Made by a program: the position numbers and the translations under genes. Source: Aptenodytes patagonicus (lineage: Eukaryota > Chordata > Aves > Sphenisciformes > Spheniscidae). From it: 64,000 bases of DNA. Position 1 is the stretch's first letter. Each line of letters opens with the position of its first letter. The stretch is from positions 1,674,001 through 1,738,000 of the forward strand of contig NC_134982.1 of the NCBI RefSeq assembly GCF_965638725.1. Direction: 5' to 3'. Of this stretch, positions 10,901 to 25,365 are shown in pieces. The notes under the pieces are model-generated. The model had not been told where the DNA came from, made no database searches, and saw only the letters and a program-made list of their open reading frames with translations.

Positions 10901-13900
10901 GCTGGCCTGGGCATCCAAATGAGCTTGAATAGCTGCTCAGTGCTCTGTCGAGTGTGGCAGACGTGCCGTGCATGCCGTGCTGGGGCTGCCGGTGGGCCCT
11001 GCACATGGTCGATCGCCACCCTGACCATGCTCTAGGTGTAATCATCACAGCCTGCTCAAGATTCTCCCTAGGTTATTTAGTTATTCCCCTCTAACCACAT
11101 GCACTGTTATGCAAAGGACATGAATGGGAGGAAATCGGGCTTTTTCACATCATTCTCCAGGCTCTGCGATGGTTGTGTTTCTCATTCTGCGTTTTCCTGG
11201 CTACCCGAGGTCCCTCCGCTGTTGCAGCTGGAATGGTTTGCTCATATCAGGAGCACAGCACAGACCAGTTGGCCTCGATTTTGTAGGGAAACCAAACATC
11301 CCCCCCGTTCTGAAAATATTGCTGGTTTTCTGCTGGTGTGATGCTGTCCCGAGGGCGCTCGCAGGGGTTCATTCCCTGGGAGCAGAGCAGCAAGAGCAGG
11401 GGGGCACCGAGCCTCCGACGCTGTCTGCTCTTGGGTAGCAACTGGGGAATATAAACCTTGCAATACTCTGCAACTGTCAGTTGAAACCTGCTTTAAAATA
11501 TTTTAGAATCTGTCCAAGCCTTTTATTAGTTATTTCCTATTTCTCTGTCTTCCTCTTCTTTTTGTTTTTTATTTGCAGGTCTCATGTATCGGTGTTTTCA
11601 CTGCCAGTGCCTGGAGCACAAACAGCATGCAAGGCTTTACACAGGGCGATCCTGTTCTCTTTAGAAAGTTAATATCTTTCATCTTCCATGGAAACAATCC
11701 GTGAAGATTTCATGATCTCGATGAGCAGTGAAAGGCTCGCTCGGCGCAGCTTAAGCCTCCTTTCTGCAAGAACTCATAGCTATAGATGCACAATTTTCTT
11801 CTTGTCGCTGGTGTCTTCACCGTTTTGCACACATCAATTTTTACTAGTAAAAGTTTCTTTTTGTTTCTCTTTTTGGATTTGAGGATCTAGTTCTAAGTGC
11901 TATACCTTACAAGAAGAGAATTATGCAGATAGTTTTTCTTAAAGTGAAAGGTAGTGTCTTGAGATGACTATGAACAAGAAAATAGTCTTTAATAATGATT
12001 TTTAAATTGAAATTTCAACGCGCTTTTTTTTCTTTATTTTGCTTCACTATTTGCAGTTATTAAGGAGCCACATAAATGTTCATGGAAAAGAAATTTAAAG
12101 CTCAAACACTCAAAATACTGACTAGTTGTGAATTTTGAATTCTGTGTTGAATTATGACAAGTTGCCACTCAAAATTAATTGCCTTTGAGGAATTTAAAGT
12201 ACATGAATTTGTATAACTTACCCAAAGACAAATAATTTTGAGGAACAGAAGCTGTAGCATGTGCGCTGGGCTAAATTGTTGTATACTGAATATTCAGAGC
12301 AGAATTTGTAATTGGCAGGCCACAGAACAAAATAAATTTCACTGAATAAGTAACTGATCAAACAAGTTGGAGACCACATTGAACAGAGAATATCAGCTTT
12401 AAAAAAAACCTTTTTCTGTCCAATTCACACACAAAAGGGAAGGCGAGGTCAAGAGTGCCCACCGGAATGGGGGACCTGTGCCGTTGCATTCAGTGGGACT
12501 CGGTGAGCGGCGTCCCTGCAGCGGCAGGGGTGGGAGCTGATGGCCCCTGAGATCCCGTTTTGTCCTGCCTCCCCGCTGTACATTACCAGTAGAGGATGAA
12601 GTGTGTCTGAAAACATCACATACACCCACCTGTCCTCTGTTGGTCTTTTAGCTAGAATGGATGTTTAATGCACATTTTTGCCATCCTCCTTTCCAGCAAG
12701 TGCTAATGTCCCCGAATAACTCCAGGACCTGGCTGTGAAGATTTTTAAAAGCCGTTTTAGAAGGAAGGATATTTCTTCCTTACTTTGACCGAGACGTTTT
12801 CATCCCAGTGGGATGGAGACAGCTATTCTCGTAGAATGTCCTCCCCACGTTGCCTGTGAACTGTACTGTGTGAGTGGCAGGAGGAGACATCATTAGGAAC
12901 CAAAAGATAGCGCTTACCATGGTGTGCGATTACAAAGGAGTGGATTTAAACTCATTTGCCATGTAATCGTGTACCATGCTCGTTAGCCTTACACTGGAAC
13001 AAGGAGGATAGTTATTTCTGTTCTAAACCAGTGCCACAGTCGTGTCGTGAGTTACATCTGCTCATTGCAGCCATAGCCTGCAGATCACGCGGATGCTGGG
13101 GAAAGCCATAGCCCTGTGGACAGATGAGCAGAGCAGCATCGAGCCAGGGTTACGTGTCCCAGGCTTGATCCCGCTCCTCGCCCATGCATGCTCCCTCCTC
13201 CCAGGACAGGACCGGGACTGCTTTACCTACCTCGCTGATACAGGGCAGTTTATGTCACACAGGCACGTGGCAGTCGCTGCCCCCTTCCCTGCTGTCGCTG
13301 CAGAGGAAGCTCTGACACCTTTGGGTTCGGCTGCAGCGAAGTCAGTATTCAGCTTTCAGGTTTAGCTTTGCACCCTCAGCCACTCGTAACCCCCATGTAC
13401 ACCGGGGCTGGCCATGGAAGAGCCTGAGGGCGCGCTGGACCGGTGGTGACGGTGCACGAGCAACAGCAGAGCATGATAGCATGCTGAAAAAACCCCCGTT
13501 CTGTCCCATTTCCCCTAATAAGGCATTTATCTAGAAGTCTTAGAAAAATAATTCCAGTGTTGAAATTATTCACATATGATGGACTAAGCAACTGAATTGT
13601 GGCACGAGCACGGCCACTTCTTCCTACCGAAGTAGCCCCGTGGGGCAGAGCAGCAAGATGCCTGTGGCTCCCCATTGTGTGTTTGGGGGAGAGGTGAGGA
13701 CTTTAAAAGGTCTTCTCCTGTACAGCGGCCCTTGCTGGGAGCGGGGTTGTAGGTCACACAGCACCAGGGGGTCACGCTCCCTATTCCTTCCACCCGGACC
13801 TCTAAACCCAGCACACTGCAAAAAAACGTCGCAAAGAAGCAGCACCGAACTCTCCAGACACAGGCAGCAGGGAAACACCGAGGACTGGGACACATTGCAA

Positions 13901-16900
13901 GTCCCACGGAGGTAATCAGGTGCCTCAGTGAGGCTTATCAAGAGGCACTTTCCCGTTGTGATTAACAGCCCTGAACCTACTGCTCCTGGCAGCTCAGTCA
14001 AGCTGATCTCTTGGGGTTCGGGGTTTGTTCCCTTTTTTTAAAGACAACTGGTGAGGAACTCCTGTGGAATTCCTCTGGGCATTCACAGGGGATTTGGGAA
14101 ATCTAATTTCCATACTGCCTGCTGCTAGAAGTATTTTTAAACCTGTATTTCCCACTTCCAAGACACAGGGCACAGAAGCATGCCGGCAGTCGGCTGGCAA
14201 GTCAGAACCTTGTTTTCCCATAGACTACAGAAAAGGTCCATGACAAATAGTTAAGAAAAGCCAGAATATTATGAGAAGAGGTGAACTCACTGCAGGGGTG
14301 GTCAGCACCCCTGTTAGAAAACATGATCTATGAATCAAAACAGGCAGCAATTAGGTGGGTTCAGGGTTGGCCAGGGCAGGAAGCATCCCTGGGGGTGCCT
14401 GGCCGTGTCACTGCACGGGGACACAGGCACTTGTCCCTGGCTGTACACAGCACCGCTGGCATCGCCCCGTAGGTACAACCAGGGTGGCTGTCACAGCAGC
14501 CCAGGGCCTTCCCCGTGCAGCCATGGCACGGGCATTGACGGCTCTGACAGCTTCTCACCTTGGTCGCTGTAAGCGATTTTTGGTGGTCAGCTGAATTATT
14601 TTGTTGCACTAAATGCTCTCCTAAACCTTCAGGCAAAGCTGAGGAAGAGACCTGGTGAAGCTTGCTTGGTCGTTTGGTTTCACTGAACCAGTTCACTGCC
14701 GTAAGGCAGACCGAGATGTCGGGAGCCGCAGACCGTCAAAGGAGAAAAATGTAGAACTAGGTGGAAGTCATCTCACCCCTCCCCTGGAGAAGCTGAGAGC
14801 GGGTTTCCTTATCACAGACCTTTCCTCTGCTGAGCTGAACCTGTTTCAATTTTTTGACGTCTGTTGCAAAGTGGAGATGCCAGAAAGGACTATTGTAGGC
14901 GTCTCAGCCCAGTCCAGGCGACTCCCCACAAAATGGGAATGGGAAAAAGTCCACATCACTGATTAAGACCTTTGCATCCTTGTTGAAGTCTGTCTTTTGA
15001 TGTCTTGTGAGCTGAGGCAAATCCTAAGCCTCCAGGTCATTAGATACCTGTGCATCCCACATCTTCAGTGCAGCTCAGCACCGGTTTGTAATTGCTGACC
15101 TCCTGGGAGTCCATGGATTATTTCTAAGGGACCATGAAGGATAACTGAGAAAAACCAGTCTAGTGGAAGGAAGCAGAAAGCAATGAAGCAATCTGTTCCC
15201 CCAAGGAAACATTGAGCTGAACAGATTGGATTCACCCAGTCAAGGGAACGATATATCTCATCTCGTCTTTGTCACCTGAGCTTCAAAGCAGACTGAAACC
15301 AAACCGCTCTGTGCAGTTCCTTTAGCAAGCTAAAACGAGTTATTAAAAAACGCCAAGTTATTCTCGAGAATTACTCATGTTGGTCACACAGTTGTGCAAT
15401 ACTACCTTATTGTATAATGTAATCCTTTTAGTAAATAAAGTAGGAAAAATTCTGATGTCATAGCTGAAAAGAGAAAGATACTTAGAGTCATGGAATGGTT
15501 CACTGATAACATTAAAATAGTAGATAAATTCTGGAGAGAGAATAGTTCTGCAAATTCAATGACTGTCTCAGGGGGCTAATCTGCACCTGCAAGTGCCAGG
15601 CACCGTGGGATGCCGGGATGCGACTTGGGTTTCTTACCCACAGATTAGCCTAGATAATAATCTACACATTATAATAATACAGAAATACATTGCTAATATC
15701 AAAACCTTCTTGTATAAGCAGGGGTTATTATGTTTGACACATTTTAGGGCACACACTAAATTAAGAAATTAATAATTGCTCTAATGGCACCAAGTTCTTT
15801 TAGCTACATGGTGACATGCTATCTGGAGCACACTGCAAAGAGCACATTGGGGATGCAAACAGGGATTAGCATTTGTATCTAAAAGAATGTGGAAGCTCAT
15901 TAAATTAAAAGCTGTATAATAGGGAACATGCATAATAGCATTGTCTAGAAGAAAAGTGATTGTTTCAAACCAAGTTTTCCAGTTCCACCACCTACACCTA
16001 TCACTAGTCATCTGCTTACAGAGGCAAGAGATGAAGGCTGTTTGTTGCGGCGTTAAGCAGGCAGCATAGTCTGCAGCCTCTGATGAACCGTCTGGGTTAT
16101 TTTTAAATTTTACACATGTGAGAATAAGTGATTTAACTGTAATGAAACAGAACTGGTTTCGTGCTGCCTCTGTCTTACTGGCGTTTTCCTTGCGATCTGC
16201 TCCTCCTTGTTCCCATGAAAATCCAGATATGTGTTTCAGCTATTGTATTAGCAGTATAACCCTGTAAGCTACACTTCACAGTTTCTGTAGAATTATTGGA
16301 TATTTCCAGTGTAATCTATCCATTTGAGACCTAACAAAGAAGCAACAAAGCCTTGCAGAGAAGTGCTGAGCAGCACTAAAAGGCTGAGCTGCAGCAAGCA
16401 TTCTCAAGGCAAGCCGGCAATGGCAGGGCTGGTGATGCTGCCCTTGAAGAGAAGAGACAACAGCAATTTGTCAAAAGTATGTCACCAATGTCTATCCGAT
16501 GAAGTGTTATTATCATCCTACATGACTCGAGGGCTCCTCTCCAATCGCGGTATCGGAAGGTGGAGGTAGAGGGCTCCAGCTGGGGACTCAGGACCACCGT
16601 GATGGTACAGGAGCCCCTGGGCTGGCCAAATGCCTGCATGTGTGCAATACCTCGGGGCAGGGAGGGTTGGAATGGGAGTGGGAGGAATCGGGCCTGCCAT
16701 ATATGCGCGGGCCATCCCCGGGAAGGGCTGCGCCTGGACAGGGCAATTTTGGATGCTGCCTACATGGTGGTGAGGCTGTGCCCCGAGGATGCTGCAGTGC
16801 AAAAGGAGTGAGTGCAAATGCCAGACGTCACCGGCTACAGCACCTGCGTTAGCATGGCTGCTCTCCAGGGAGCTCCATTACAGGACCACTTTTCAACAGC

Positions 16901-16973
16901 CACTCCACCAATTTGCAATAAATTGTTTTTTCAGATATCGTGGGACTTGCCCTAGCAGCAATAGTCAATCTTT
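7926..16973. other. Non-coding stretch, no supported gene
   Basis: About 9 kb without recognised exons, RNA genes or mobile elements. Many A/T-rich blocks (e.g. 11880-12400, 15340-15780) alternate with G/C-rich blocks (10200-10560, 13080-13450). It reads as intergenic or intronic DNA. Confidence 0.5.
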
Positions 16974-17153
16974 AGTGGTTAAACATTGGAACAGGCTGCC
17001 CAGGGCAGTGGTTGAGTCCCCATCCCTGGAGGTATTTAAAAGACGTGTAGATGAGGCGCTTAGGGACATGGTTTAGTGGGCATGGTGGTGTTGGGTCGAC
17101 AGTTGGACTCAATGATCTTAGAGGTCTTTTCTAACCTTAATGATTCTATGATT
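16974..17153 (+). mobile_element. CR1 LINE 3' fragment (about 180 bp)
   Basis: Encodes the last residues of CR1 ORF2 ([20 protein letters not shown] ... LRDMV, stop at 17074-17076), then the CR1 3' UTR ending ATGATTCTATGATT. It is 5'-truncated, in the same orientation as the copies at 21605 and 51709 and slightly more diverged. Confidence 0.95.
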
Positions 17154-20100
17154 TACTGTAACAAACATCATCTATAACATAGTTACTTGATTCAAAATAT
17201 ATCTGAAGAAATTCTGGTTAAAGCTGAGGGGAAATCGGTGTATGAAGATGTTGCAAAGAGTCCAAGTCTTCTTTAAAGTGGGAGCATCCATCTGCGCAGG
17301 AGGCCTGAGTGCACCCTGGCAAAGCGGGGTGCCCGGGGGGTGCAGCTCCGTGCATGCCCGCCGGCTCCCCTCGGCTCCCGGGCAGCACTGGGCTCTCCTG
17401 CTCCTCCCCACTAAATCTGGGCCCCCAGTTGCCTGCTCCCCTGGTCCCACGGGTCGGCCCTGGCCAATGCATCTGGGTGCCTGGCTGCTGGCAGAGCTTA
17501 TACCTGCCCTGTGAAATAACGAGTCCCCAGGGGAGCATCAGGCAAGAAATATTGATTTCATGAATTATACCTGTTTCCTCAGGCAGTTCATTGGGGGAAG
17601 CATGTGAGGTAGCACCAGGAGATTACAAAGCAACCTCAATAATTGAAAGAAGCTCCGCAATTAAGTTTGACACCACTCGTTTAGCTACGTTTCCCAAGTT
17701 AACCCCATGCAATGCTCTTCGCTCTCACTGCTCGTTTCTCAGACTCACAAATGCAAAAGCTCTTGCACCAACCTGAATGCAACGACACAAACAGCCTGTG
17801 CAAGGTTCTGTAAATATTCACTATCTCTGGGGATACCGAGGCACTGACGATGGCATCAGGCGTGCAGTGTTTGTACTCCTCTGTGGCTGCTCTGGCTGGG
17901 AGCCGTGCTCCGGCCTCACGCCTGCTCAGCCGCCCGTGCGAGGGCCGTACTGGGTGGTGGGCATCGGGCAAAGCACTCGTCTTCTTGTCGGATGGATGGG
18001 TTTGCCTCCCGAGATGAACGAGAGCTGCTCGAGCCGCGGGAGCACGGGAGAGCTTGCATGGCAGCGGCAGTGCCACCTGCAGAGAAAGCTCCCTCCTGCC
18101 TTTGCTTCCCCCTGCTCGCACCTCGCTAAACAACTCAAACCCACCAATTTCCACTTTCCAGCCTCAGCAACCCTCCCGTTGATTTTAAGTAATAACCAGA
18201 CCCAATTTATGCTCAGGAATGTGCTCAGAGCAATACCAGTGCCTGTTATTTATTGCGCATGCTCCCAGTGCTTGTGTGCCAGGCACTTAATGGCTTTTGT
18301 TCGAGTTCTTTGGAGTCTGATGAATTTTTACCTTGGCATCTTTATTTTCTGCTAAATGAGCCCCCTTGATGATGCCCGTTTTTCACTCGCGGGTTGCTGG
18401 AGCCAATCCGTGTGTGGAGCAGGGCCGCGGGGACGGTGCAGAGCAAGGCCAGCAGCTCAGGCTTCGCGGCGCTGAGCTGGAGTGTTTGAGGATCTCTTTG
18501 GCTGGAATTTTTTCTTCAATATATGTGAAATTCAAAAGTAGTTTTAGCCAAAATAGGATATTTTGAAGAATACACACTGGACAGCTTGAATGTGAAGTCT
18601 TCACCAGCAATCCAGTTCTTAGGAAAGTTATCCGGATTGATTTAGACCCTGGGGTGTCGGCAACAAAACAAAGAACTAAAAATAACAAATAACTGAAAAT
18701 CCTGTTAAAAACCGTGACAGAACAGTACCCAAGACATGGGCACCTTCAGGCAGATCTTGACACTTTTCACTTCCAATAGTTATTCCTAGATAATATCTCC
18801 ATCCTCAAAACTGGAGGATGTGAAGTAATTCCTGAATTTAGATGAGAAGAGCTGGCATGGGAAGCCCCCAGTGATCACGTACTGATCAATTTTCCCTCTC
18901 TTCCTGAATGAAGGCTGATTTGGAAGAATCATTTACTTCTGGCAGCGTTGAGACACCGGGAGAAACCCTCTAAACCAAATGTATGGCCAAAGATGTGTAA
19001 TTCAGGAACCAGATCCTGCACCGACTATTTCTCTGTAACTTTGAAGTAGGATTTTTAGCTGAAGGCAAAGCCAGGCTGGGGGTGCTCAGCACCCTGGGCA
19101 AGGTAGGGGAGTGAGCCCTGGGTGCTCAGCAGCACAGGGGATCATGAAATTCATTAATCAGGACGAGTCTCCATGGAAGGAAACGTGGTGCGGGGATGGC
19201 AAGAAAGGCGCCTTGGCCAGTCCATCCGCACGGTGAAGGGAGGCAGGCTCAGAGGGAAGAACGAGCTGTGCTCTTTATTTCAACAGTGATTTCAAGTATA
19301 AACAGCATCCCTTTTCCTTTTCACGGTACACCATCTGTCTTGATGTAATTGCCACAAAGAAAGGATTAGTATCTTTTTTTAAAGTATTGATCATTTTAGC
19401 ATCTACTATCTAGGAGCTGGCAAGTGATCTGCACCCTCTGAGTCAGCCTGATGGCAACCGTATGAGTTCCTGCTCCCCCATCGTACAGAAGAGCAGAAAA
19501 GCTATCAAGCCAGGACAGCACTAATGAAGTCTGCAGCAGGTTTCAGACAAGGATGTCTCCTCGCTGCTCCACCTCGGGCCGTGGAGGCCAGGCACGCGGA
19601 GAAAGGCAGCTCCCGCTGCTCTTTGCCTTCGAGAGAGAAGACTTGCATCTCTGTATTTTGCATTTACTGCTGCAACAAAGAGCTCACGCAATGCTGGCAC
19701 ACTCGTGTGCACAAATTAGGTGTTTGCACAAAGCAGATGCAGAGATAGCCATAAAGCGTTTGACTGTTATAAGATAGTTACAGAAATCATGGATTTGCAG
19801 CCCAGTTTCAAATGGAAGAGCATTTTACTGGAGCAGAGAGAACGAAGAGCAGTTCATCATGCAAACGAAGAGCTGTATGCAATAGTCTGACAAACAGAAA
19901 ACTTTAGGATTGATCTACAAACTAAATGAGCATGCGTTATCTAGAATGATAAATGTCTGTTTACAGTGTAAGTAATTTCTCCTTCCTACTCCAGTGCAAA
20001 CTCGGTGCCTGCAGAGCAGAATAGATGGCCCCGACCAGATCCCTTTATTACTTTCCCCGAGTTTCTGTCTGGAAAGTGCTGGGAAGCAACTTATTAAACA

Positions 20101-21604
20101 GACATTTGGAAACAAAGCCCAATAGGAACGATCGCGTTAGATAAATGAGTATTTATCTACCATTTAGCTTTCTGACATACAATATATGTCTGCCTATATT
20201 ATTTCAGACAATAATTTTACAGATGTGACCATTACCCATAAATTTACCCAGATGAGACAACTCTATTTAGGGTCTTTGATTCCAGCGGCTGTTGCTAACG
20301 GGCTTGTGAATGGCCGCTCACTTCTTCCATAGGCACCCGACCCAAGGGAGACAGCACCGAGAGGGAGTCTGGGGTCTCCCCTCGACCTCCACCACCCCCT
20401 GGGAGTGGGGGGTCCCTCTGGCCCCCCTTACAGACATCTGCCCCGGTGACACACGGTCCCTCCTCCCTTGCACCTTGGGGCGAGGGGCCGCAGGAGGTCA
20501 GTAAGCAAAGCTGAGCTCTTCACAGGTCAAGCCTGGTTTGTAAAATATCCGTGATGATGGAACTGCACTAAAAAGCTGCACAGAAGATCCCAGCTTTGGG
20601 AAAAATGTTGCCTTAGCAACTAATTGCCAGCCTGCTTTTGCAGAGGAGGCGGCTGTGGCTGTGTTTACGTGCAGGTTAACTTCATTCCTGCCGCAAAGGC
20701 TGAACACGATTTACACTGAAATGATAGATACCCAGATATTTCCAACTTAACGACGCGCACACAGACTGAAGATGACTACTCCCGGCAGCCCAAGGGGATG
20801 GCTGCTCCCGAGATGGTGGCTGGTGGACGTGTTGCTGGTGCAGAGGCGTGGGGCAGCAGCTACGAGCGGTCAGACCCACTGCTTCTCAAATGCAGGAGCA
20901 AAAAAGAAAATCCCAACCCACACCTTGGCTTTCACTAAATATTTGGGGAACCAGTGTTGCGTTTCCCAGAACTTGCTTAAATCCCTTTTTGTATATTTTG
21001 TCATGATGGTGTGTTATTTTTAATCTGAACCCTTACAGATTGGATCCTTGCTAATCTGATTTGCATTTGCATCATGATTTAGTTAAACTATAGCACGAAA
21101 TATGCTGTTGGAAACACCTTTGTAAGCCAAGGTAGCGAGATGCATCCTTTGACCACCTCAAGCAAAGACTGCTCAGGAACCCAGGGTCAGAGCTCAGAGC
21201 TGGATCGCCTGTAGCAGCAGCAGCAGCAGCAAGGCTGAGTTTCACACTCAACATGGGCAGGCTTCCCGCAAATCACAAACCAAAGAGCAGTGTTTCCAGA
21301 GCAGACCATGCTCTTGGCAGTGTCGTTTCCTGCTAACATCGACACCAATGCAAGTCAGCCTTGTAAATCAGAGCTATATAAATATTAACTCAGGCATTTT
21401 TAGAGATGCTGGCTACGGCATCTTTTGGAGCAGCGGGGCCAGTTGCTTGCCTTTGCAGAGCTTGCACGCCGGGCTGTCCCCACTTGCTGTGCCCGTCCAC
21501 TCCACACCCGAGCTCAGTGTTGTTCTAAAGCTGCATTTTAATTGTACGGGCAGAAGCAAGGACCGAGGCTGGCCACGGGGCTGCATGGGCTTCCAGTATT
21601 CTCA
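17154..21604. other. Non-coding stretch, no supported gene
   Basis: Contains open frames up to about 190 codons, but their composition and lack of splice or family signals argue against coding. A short (AGC)6 run lies at 21213-21230. Confidence 0.5.
21213..21230 (+). repeat. (AGC)6 trinucleotide repeat
   Basis: Six perfect AGC units. Confidence 0.85.
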
Positions 21605-22257
21605 GCAGCTGAACATGAGCCGGCAGTGTGCCCAGGCGGCCAAAAGGGCCAACAGCATCCTGGCCTGTATCAGAAAGAGTGTGGCCAGCAGGAGTAGGGC
21701 AGTGATCGTGCCCCTGTACTCGGCACTGGTGAGGCCGCACCTCGAATACTGTGTTCAGTTTTGGGCCCCTCACTACAAGAAGGACGTCGAGGTGCTGGAG
21801 CGTGTCCAGAGAAGGGCAACGAGGCTGGTGAGGGGTCTGGAGAACAAGTCTGATGAGGAGCGGCTGAGGGAACTGGGGTTGTTTAGCCTGGAGAAAAGGA
21901 GACTCAGGGGAGACCCCATTGCTCTCTACAACCCCCTGAAAGGAGGTTGTAGCGAGGTGGGGGTCGGTCTCTTCTCCCAAGTAACAAGCGATAGGACGAG
22001 AGGAAATGGCCTCAAGTTGCGCCAGGGGAGGTTTAGATTGGACGTGAGGAAAAATTTCTTCACTGAAAGGGCTGTCAAGCATTGGAAGAGGCTTCCCAGG
22101 GAAGTGGTGGAGTCCCCATCCCTGGAGGTATTTAAAAGACGTGTAGATGTGGTGCTCAGGGACATGGTTTAGTGGTGGACTTGGCAGTGCTGGGTTAACA
22201 GTTGGACTCGATGATCTTAGAGGTCTTTTCCAACCTAAAAGATTCTATGGTTCTATT
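21605..22257 (+). mobile_element. CR1 LINE 3' fragment with open ORF2 C-terminus
   Basis: The longest CR1 copy in the window, about 650 bp, 5'-truncated. About 190 codons of the ORF2 C-terminus are uninterrupted ([73 protein letters not shown]), with the stop at 22170-22172. The CR1 3' end and ATTCTATGGTTCTAT tail follow. The upstream part of the open frame (21348-21604) is not CR1. It differs from the 51709 copy at few positions over about 490 bp. Confidence 0.96.
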
Positions 22258-25200
22258 TAGATGCCGCTCAGCAAATACTTAAATTTACACCTAAGTTCAA
22301 GCAGACATGCAGTCCCTTTGGCCTGACATGCTTAAACACACATACAGGATCACTTAGCTCCTCCCAGCTGTGTTATATGGTCACATCGTTTTGATGTCCT
22401 GTTAGGAACATCCTATTTAGATGTTCCTTGAAATGATTCACGCCTTGAAACGCCATCTGATCCAAAAAACTCCCACTGCAAATGGGGAATAGTGTTGAGA
22501 AAGGGGTGTTTATGCCCTCACCTGAGCCATGGAGGATGAATTCAAACAGAGCAATAACAACCAATAAAACTGAGAACGTAGGTAATTTGTATCGTCAAAG
22601 CTTTTTACAAAGAAAATTATACCTGACAGCATACGTGAGTAAAATTCATGCCCCAATATTTGATGGAACAAGTGTCTGTCTAAACAGAGGAAGTATGTAA
22701 AAAAAAATAAAATCCCAACTGCAGGTGGGTGTGTTTCTGCAAGACTTGAAATTTGGTGGCGAAAAGACTTGCTAATAGTTCCAGCAGGCTTTAAAAAACC
22801 CAGTTCATGAATTACTGATACAAATGCTAGAGTTTCACTGAAATCTGTGTGGCTTGTAGACACTCAGATTCTCTGAAGAATCAAATCACTCAAATATTTT
22901 GTATGCAAAAAAAAAAAAGAAGAGATTAAATCAGTGGAGGAATCACAGCTCTCTAAGGCTAGCCCTGGTAGGAGGGTGATTAATGAAAGCAGGGTGGAGG
23001 AGAGGGTGCTGCAATGGTTGACTTTGCTCTCTTACGGCAATAAATCAGGTGCATTAAAAATGATGAATCCCAGTGGTTCTGTGGTATAGTAAAAGACACT
23101 GTAATGGTAAATTTAGTAAAGATAGCCTGAGAAAAGTTTCAGACTGGCTCTCCCCATTTCTTAATTGTAATTAAATTAACACACTATTAATTAAAAAAAA
23201 ACCCTGTAATAATTTGCAAAATTAATATCTCAATAGGTCTTTGTTTCTTTTAAAATCTTTGAGAGGATTTTAAATCCCAAAAGCTGAAACTGGCTGTTTC
23301 TACCCAAGATATCACTGTTCCTTTCAGCGAGTAGACAAACGGTTGCAAAAAGAACTAAGCTGTACAATTAACCTCAGCAACACGGCAAACAGGTGGGGGC
23401 AGGCCAGCTTCGCCCCCTCTGCCACCCCTCTGCCTCCTCATCCTCGCTGAGGGCTGCAGCATGGGGACAAGGGGAAGGGACACAATTACACCCTCCCTGC
23501 CAAGGGTGACCCCAAACTGCCGCAGAGCAGGAATACACGGGGGTTTTAGCCCGCGCTTCGAGGGATGCTGCTGTGTTATCCCCGGAGAGATGTGTGCATC
23601 CTGGCCAGCTCAGTCGGTGCTCAGCTGCAAAATATTATCGAGGCTCTCGGAAAGCTGCTGGGCACCCTCGGAGCCCTCCCGGCTGCAGCCCGGCTCGCCC
23701 TGGGTGGCATCACCCGTGGGAGGCAGAAAAAAGGAAACGACACACCATCAGTTATTCCAGCGGAGACCGAGCTGGGCAGGCGGTGGCTTCCCGCTGCCCC
23801 ACCGTGCTTTCAGCTCCGGGCTGGCACCTGGTAGGAGATGCTGAAGGGGTGGCACAGACTGGGGACCTACCGCGGGTCCCCCTTCCCACTGCGGCTGCTT
23901 GACACCCGATGGGGTCATTCGGTTCCACTCATGAAAATGGAGATAGAGATAGATAGATAGATTTTGGGTTTTTTTTAAAGCTCCTGAGGAAACCAGGTGT
24001 TTCTCCTCATTTTGGGGGACACGCTGGGACTCAGGAGTACTACAGAGCCCTTGGTAAAGATCAAGTTTAATTTTGGGCTGCAGGGGTCCCTCCTGGCTCC
24101 TCCCCACGCCGGGCACCGCACGGGTACCCCGATGCACGTGCAGGTGAGGGGGCAGAGCAGGGTCAGACCCCGCTGCTGGGGCACAAAGCCAGCACCGATA
24201 ACCGGGGTCACGCCTGCACGGGGAGCCAGGAGCAGCGTGTGTCTCAGTGCCTGTCCATTAAATAAATACATGAAAAGGGAGAGGGAGGGCGCACGTATTC
24301 ACATCGCAGACAGGACAAACTCCACTTGTGCAGCATCCAGCCCCGGGCCAGCAGAGACACCGCCTCACCCAGCACTCCATCAACAGAGCCATATGGGAAA
24401 TGGGAAGCACCGGGAACACAGGGCTTGTGGTGTAAAATCTGCTTCTTACACTTTTGCTATTGGACAAAAAAAAACCCATAGTGGAAGCGTGCTCCAGCAC
24501 CGACCCAGCGCTGGCATTTTTGCAATCAGCTGATACATTTACATGGAATTTGTTGGCCTGAATTCCAAATAAACGAAGTTGTGCTCCTCAAATTACTTTA
24601 GTAACTCCAAATTAATAAGCCTTATCCCTTTTTATCATTAATAGAGCAGTTTTACCTCTAAATGAATGGTTTCCCAAGTAAAATTCACTGTGCTCCCCTG
24701 GGGCTGGAAATACAGTTGTGTGTGTAGTTGTAGGCGACCGACTCACTACCTCTGCTCAGAGGTGTGAAGCCGAGGTTTGCTTTCTGCTTCTTTATAGAAA
24801 AACTGAGTTCTTTTGAGGGGAAACACAAACTTTCCAGGCTTGGGTTAAAAGCAGTGAGGTCTGCATGCTGCCTTCCCGACAAGCCCGAGGAACCATTGCC
24901 CACCTGGACAGTCCAATTCTCTTTATTTTTTGAGATTAAATGAAAAAAAGTGATGCTAGTTCCCCAATTCCCCTTCCAATTCAATTATATTTGGCAGAAA
25001 AAGACAGACTTAAATAAATGCCGCTCCTGCAGGTTTAGTAAGAGCACCCCAAGAAGAGGAGGGATGAGGTTAAGATGCCATGGGGGATGTGGGCACCCTT
25101 GGCACCAGCGCTGCTCCACTGTGCTTTGCAGAGGGCGGTGACAGAGAAAATAAATTCTGAAATTCATGACGAAATCGTGATTCAGAATCACATTCACTAG

Positions 25201-25318
25201 TTTAGGAGAAAGACACTATTCTAAAACGATTGCGTACGTGAGATATGCTCATTTTTATCCTGATGCTTCTGGAGGAGTCTGATAATGTGATTTACCTTAC
25301 TGCTTCTCTCCTACACAG
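22258..25318. other. Non-coding stretch, no supported gene
   Basis: A/T-rich to about 23370, then G/C-rich (23390-24330). Contains a short GATA-type repeat near 23938-23962. No exon is supported. Confidence 0.5.
23938..23962 (+). repeat. Short (GATA)n microsatellite
   Basis: GAGATAGAGATAGATAGATA followed by GATT. Confidence 0.75.
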
Positions 25319-25365
25319 CACAGAGTTACAGGATAATTTAGGTTGGAAGGGACTTGTGAACATCA
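25319..25365 (-). mobile_element. CR1 3'-end fragment, minus strand (short)
   Basis: AATTTAGGTTGGAAGGGACT preceded by ACAGAGTTACAGGAT resembles the reverse complement of the CR1 3' end. The fragment is short and diverged. Confidence 0.6.

Noticed and set aside
17777..18355. 192-codon plus-strand open frame
   Set aside because: No family motif, no splice context, and overlapping frames on the other strand are equally long; consistent with chance.
21348..22172. 274-codon plus-strand frame as a host gene
   Set aside because: The last 190 codons are CR1 ORF2; the first part is unrecognised and lacks splice or promoter evidence.
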